NCBI RefSeq assembly: GCF_947367125.1
Contig: NZ_CANBCQ010000002.1
Location: 1-64,000 of the forward strand
Length of the DNA stretch: 64,000 bases
Source of the DNA: an uncultured Lactobacillus sp.
Lineage (GTDB): Bacteria > Bacillota > Bacilli > Lactobacillales > Lactobacillaceae
Direction: 5' to 3'
Every line of letters starts with the position of its first letter. Within the stretch, counting starts at the first letter, position 1. This document shows positions 63,303 through 64,000 of the stretch, in pieces. Under the pieces are notes generated by a model. The model saw only the letters and a list, made by a program, of their open reading frames with translations, was not told the origin of the DNA and did not search any database. The translations under genes and the position numbers were made by a program.

Positions 63303-64000
63303 ATGTCAATTAGATCTGAAAGAAAAGAAGAACATCTGAAGTTAGCTCAGATGTTTTTTAATAAAGAAAATTATAATAGTTTTGATCAGCTGAACTTGTT
63401 GCGCCCTGCTTTGCCAGAGACTAAGGTTGATCCCAAAATTTTAACAACCAGCATGTTTCAAAAGAGTGTAGCTGCACCCTTTTTTATTAATGCAATGACG
63501 GGGGGCTCCCCTCAATCTAAGATTATTAATCAAGCTTTAGGAAAGATTGCTAACCAAGAAAAGATCGCCCTCGCCTTAGGTTCGGCTAGTATTTTAGCTA
63601 AAGAAAAAGAGCAAATTGATAGTTTTGCTGTTGCTAGAGCTGAAGATCCAGATGGTGTGTTAATCGTTAACGTCAATCCGGCAACCCCTGTTGCAGCTGT
63701 TAAAGCGATTATTCAAGAATTAAACGCTGATGCCCTTCAAATTCACTTAAATACTGTGCAAGAAGTTGCCATGCCGGAAGGTGATCGAGATTTCCACTGG
63801 CTTAATCAGATTAAAGAAATTCGTGATCAAGTAGAAGTTCCAATCATTATTAAAGAAGTCGGCTTTGGCTTAGATCAAGCTACTATTCATACTCTAAAAA
63901 ATGAAGGAATTCAGTATTTTGACATTGCCGGTAGCGGTGGCACTAATTTTGCCCAAATCGAAAATGCCCGGAATCCAAATGATGTCTCCTACCTCGAAGA
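63303..64000 (+). CDS. fni: Type 2 isopentenyl-diphosphate isomerase, cut by window end
   Basis: ATG at 63303 after GGGAGAATTC opens a frame of 232 codons to the window end: MSIRSERKEEHLKLAQM, then AMTGGSPQSKIINQALG, GSASILAKEK, VPIIIKEVGFGL and IAGSGGTNFAQIENAR. These match the FMN- and NADPH-dependent isomerase that interconverts isopentenyl and dimethylallyl diphosphate, the last step of this operon. About 110 C-terminal residues should lie beyond the edge. Confidence 0.95.
   Translation, partial: MSIRSERKEEHLKLAQMFFNKENYNSFDQLNLLRPALPETKVDPKILTTSMFQKSVAAPFFINAMTGGSPQSKIINQALGKIANQEKIALALGSASILAKEKEQIDSFAVARAEDPDGVLIVNVNPATPVAAVKAIIQELNADALQIHLNTVQEVAMPEGDRDFHWLNQIKEIRDQVEVPIIIKEVGFGLDQATIHTLKNEGIQYFDIAGSGGTNFAQIENARNPNDVSYLE

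Noticed and set aside
1..64000. CRISPR array, prophage or tRNA genes
   Set aside because: No regularly spaced repeats, phage structural genes or cloverleaf sequences were seen anywhere in the window.

Overview
The window reads as chromosomal DNA from a host-associated Lactobacillus of the acidophilus/delbrueckii type. It is AT-rich and Gram-positive in style (strong AGGAG ribosome sites, lipoboxes, intrinsic terminators). It carries a secreted lysozyme with a C-terminal S-layer-type (SLAP) wall domain, a single XerS-type recombinase, a full run of mevalonate-pathway genes, and short gene strings in Bacillus-like order (ypsC-like/rnpB/gpsB/ypsA next to recU/pbp1A; asnS/dnaD/nth; ypmB/dinG). 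The species cannot be fixed from this window alone.

Layout. 0-3.4 kb: the 5' edge of an IS256-family transposase, a GlsB/YeaQ-type membrane protein, a GH25-SLAP muramidase, a DUF5052-like lipoprotein and an acidic orphan protein. 3.4-5.5 kb: a long, gene-free, highly base-paired stretch ending in an intrinsic terminator (candidate structured RNA), then xerS, then a gene-poor stretch. Most genes right of xerS lie on the minus strand while those just left are on plus, as expected near the replication terminus. 5.5-8.9 kb: degV, marR and rqcH. 8.9-16.6 kb: a minus-strand operon running ebsA-like, fhs, lspA, rluD, carA, carB. 16.7-22.6 kb: a decayed peptide-binding protein with a leader peptide and terminator, a nuclease pair, a lipid acyltransferase and a divergent glycosyltransferase, and small orphans including a HIRAN protein.

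22.9-32.6 kb is a type I restriction island: hsdR and a CPBP protease in one unit; rloA, rloB, hsdM and hsdS in the next; then an unrecognised two-helix membrane protein. Both units share an 11-base element in their presumed -35 region. 32.7-43.9 kb holds a frameshifted DUF2207 gene, a lipoprotein/membrane pair, two paralogous calcineurin-like phosphoesterases around a glycerol-3-phosphate-type binding lipoprotein, an rRNA methyltransferase, RNase P RNA, gpsB and ypsA. 44-60 kb holds recU, pbp1A, nth, dnaD, asnS, ypmB, dinG, addA and addB. 60.3 kb to the end is the mevalonate operon mvk, mvaD, mvaK2, fni; fni runs off the edge.

The most surprising feature is carA-carB. Both genes are full length and open, and their scaffold and allosteric regions align well, yet nearly every catalytic residue I can place is gone. 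The glutaminase Cys and His are lost in CarA. In CarB both ATP-grasp halves have lost the glycine-rich loops and the Gln/Glu/Asn metal-ATP ligands. They sit next to lspA-rluD, where a pyrimidine operon lies in Bacillus, but with no other pyr gene. This looks like a retained pseudoenzyme complex, not random decay. A second pattern is that Nth and AddB both lack the cysteines that hold an iron-sulfur cluster in their families.
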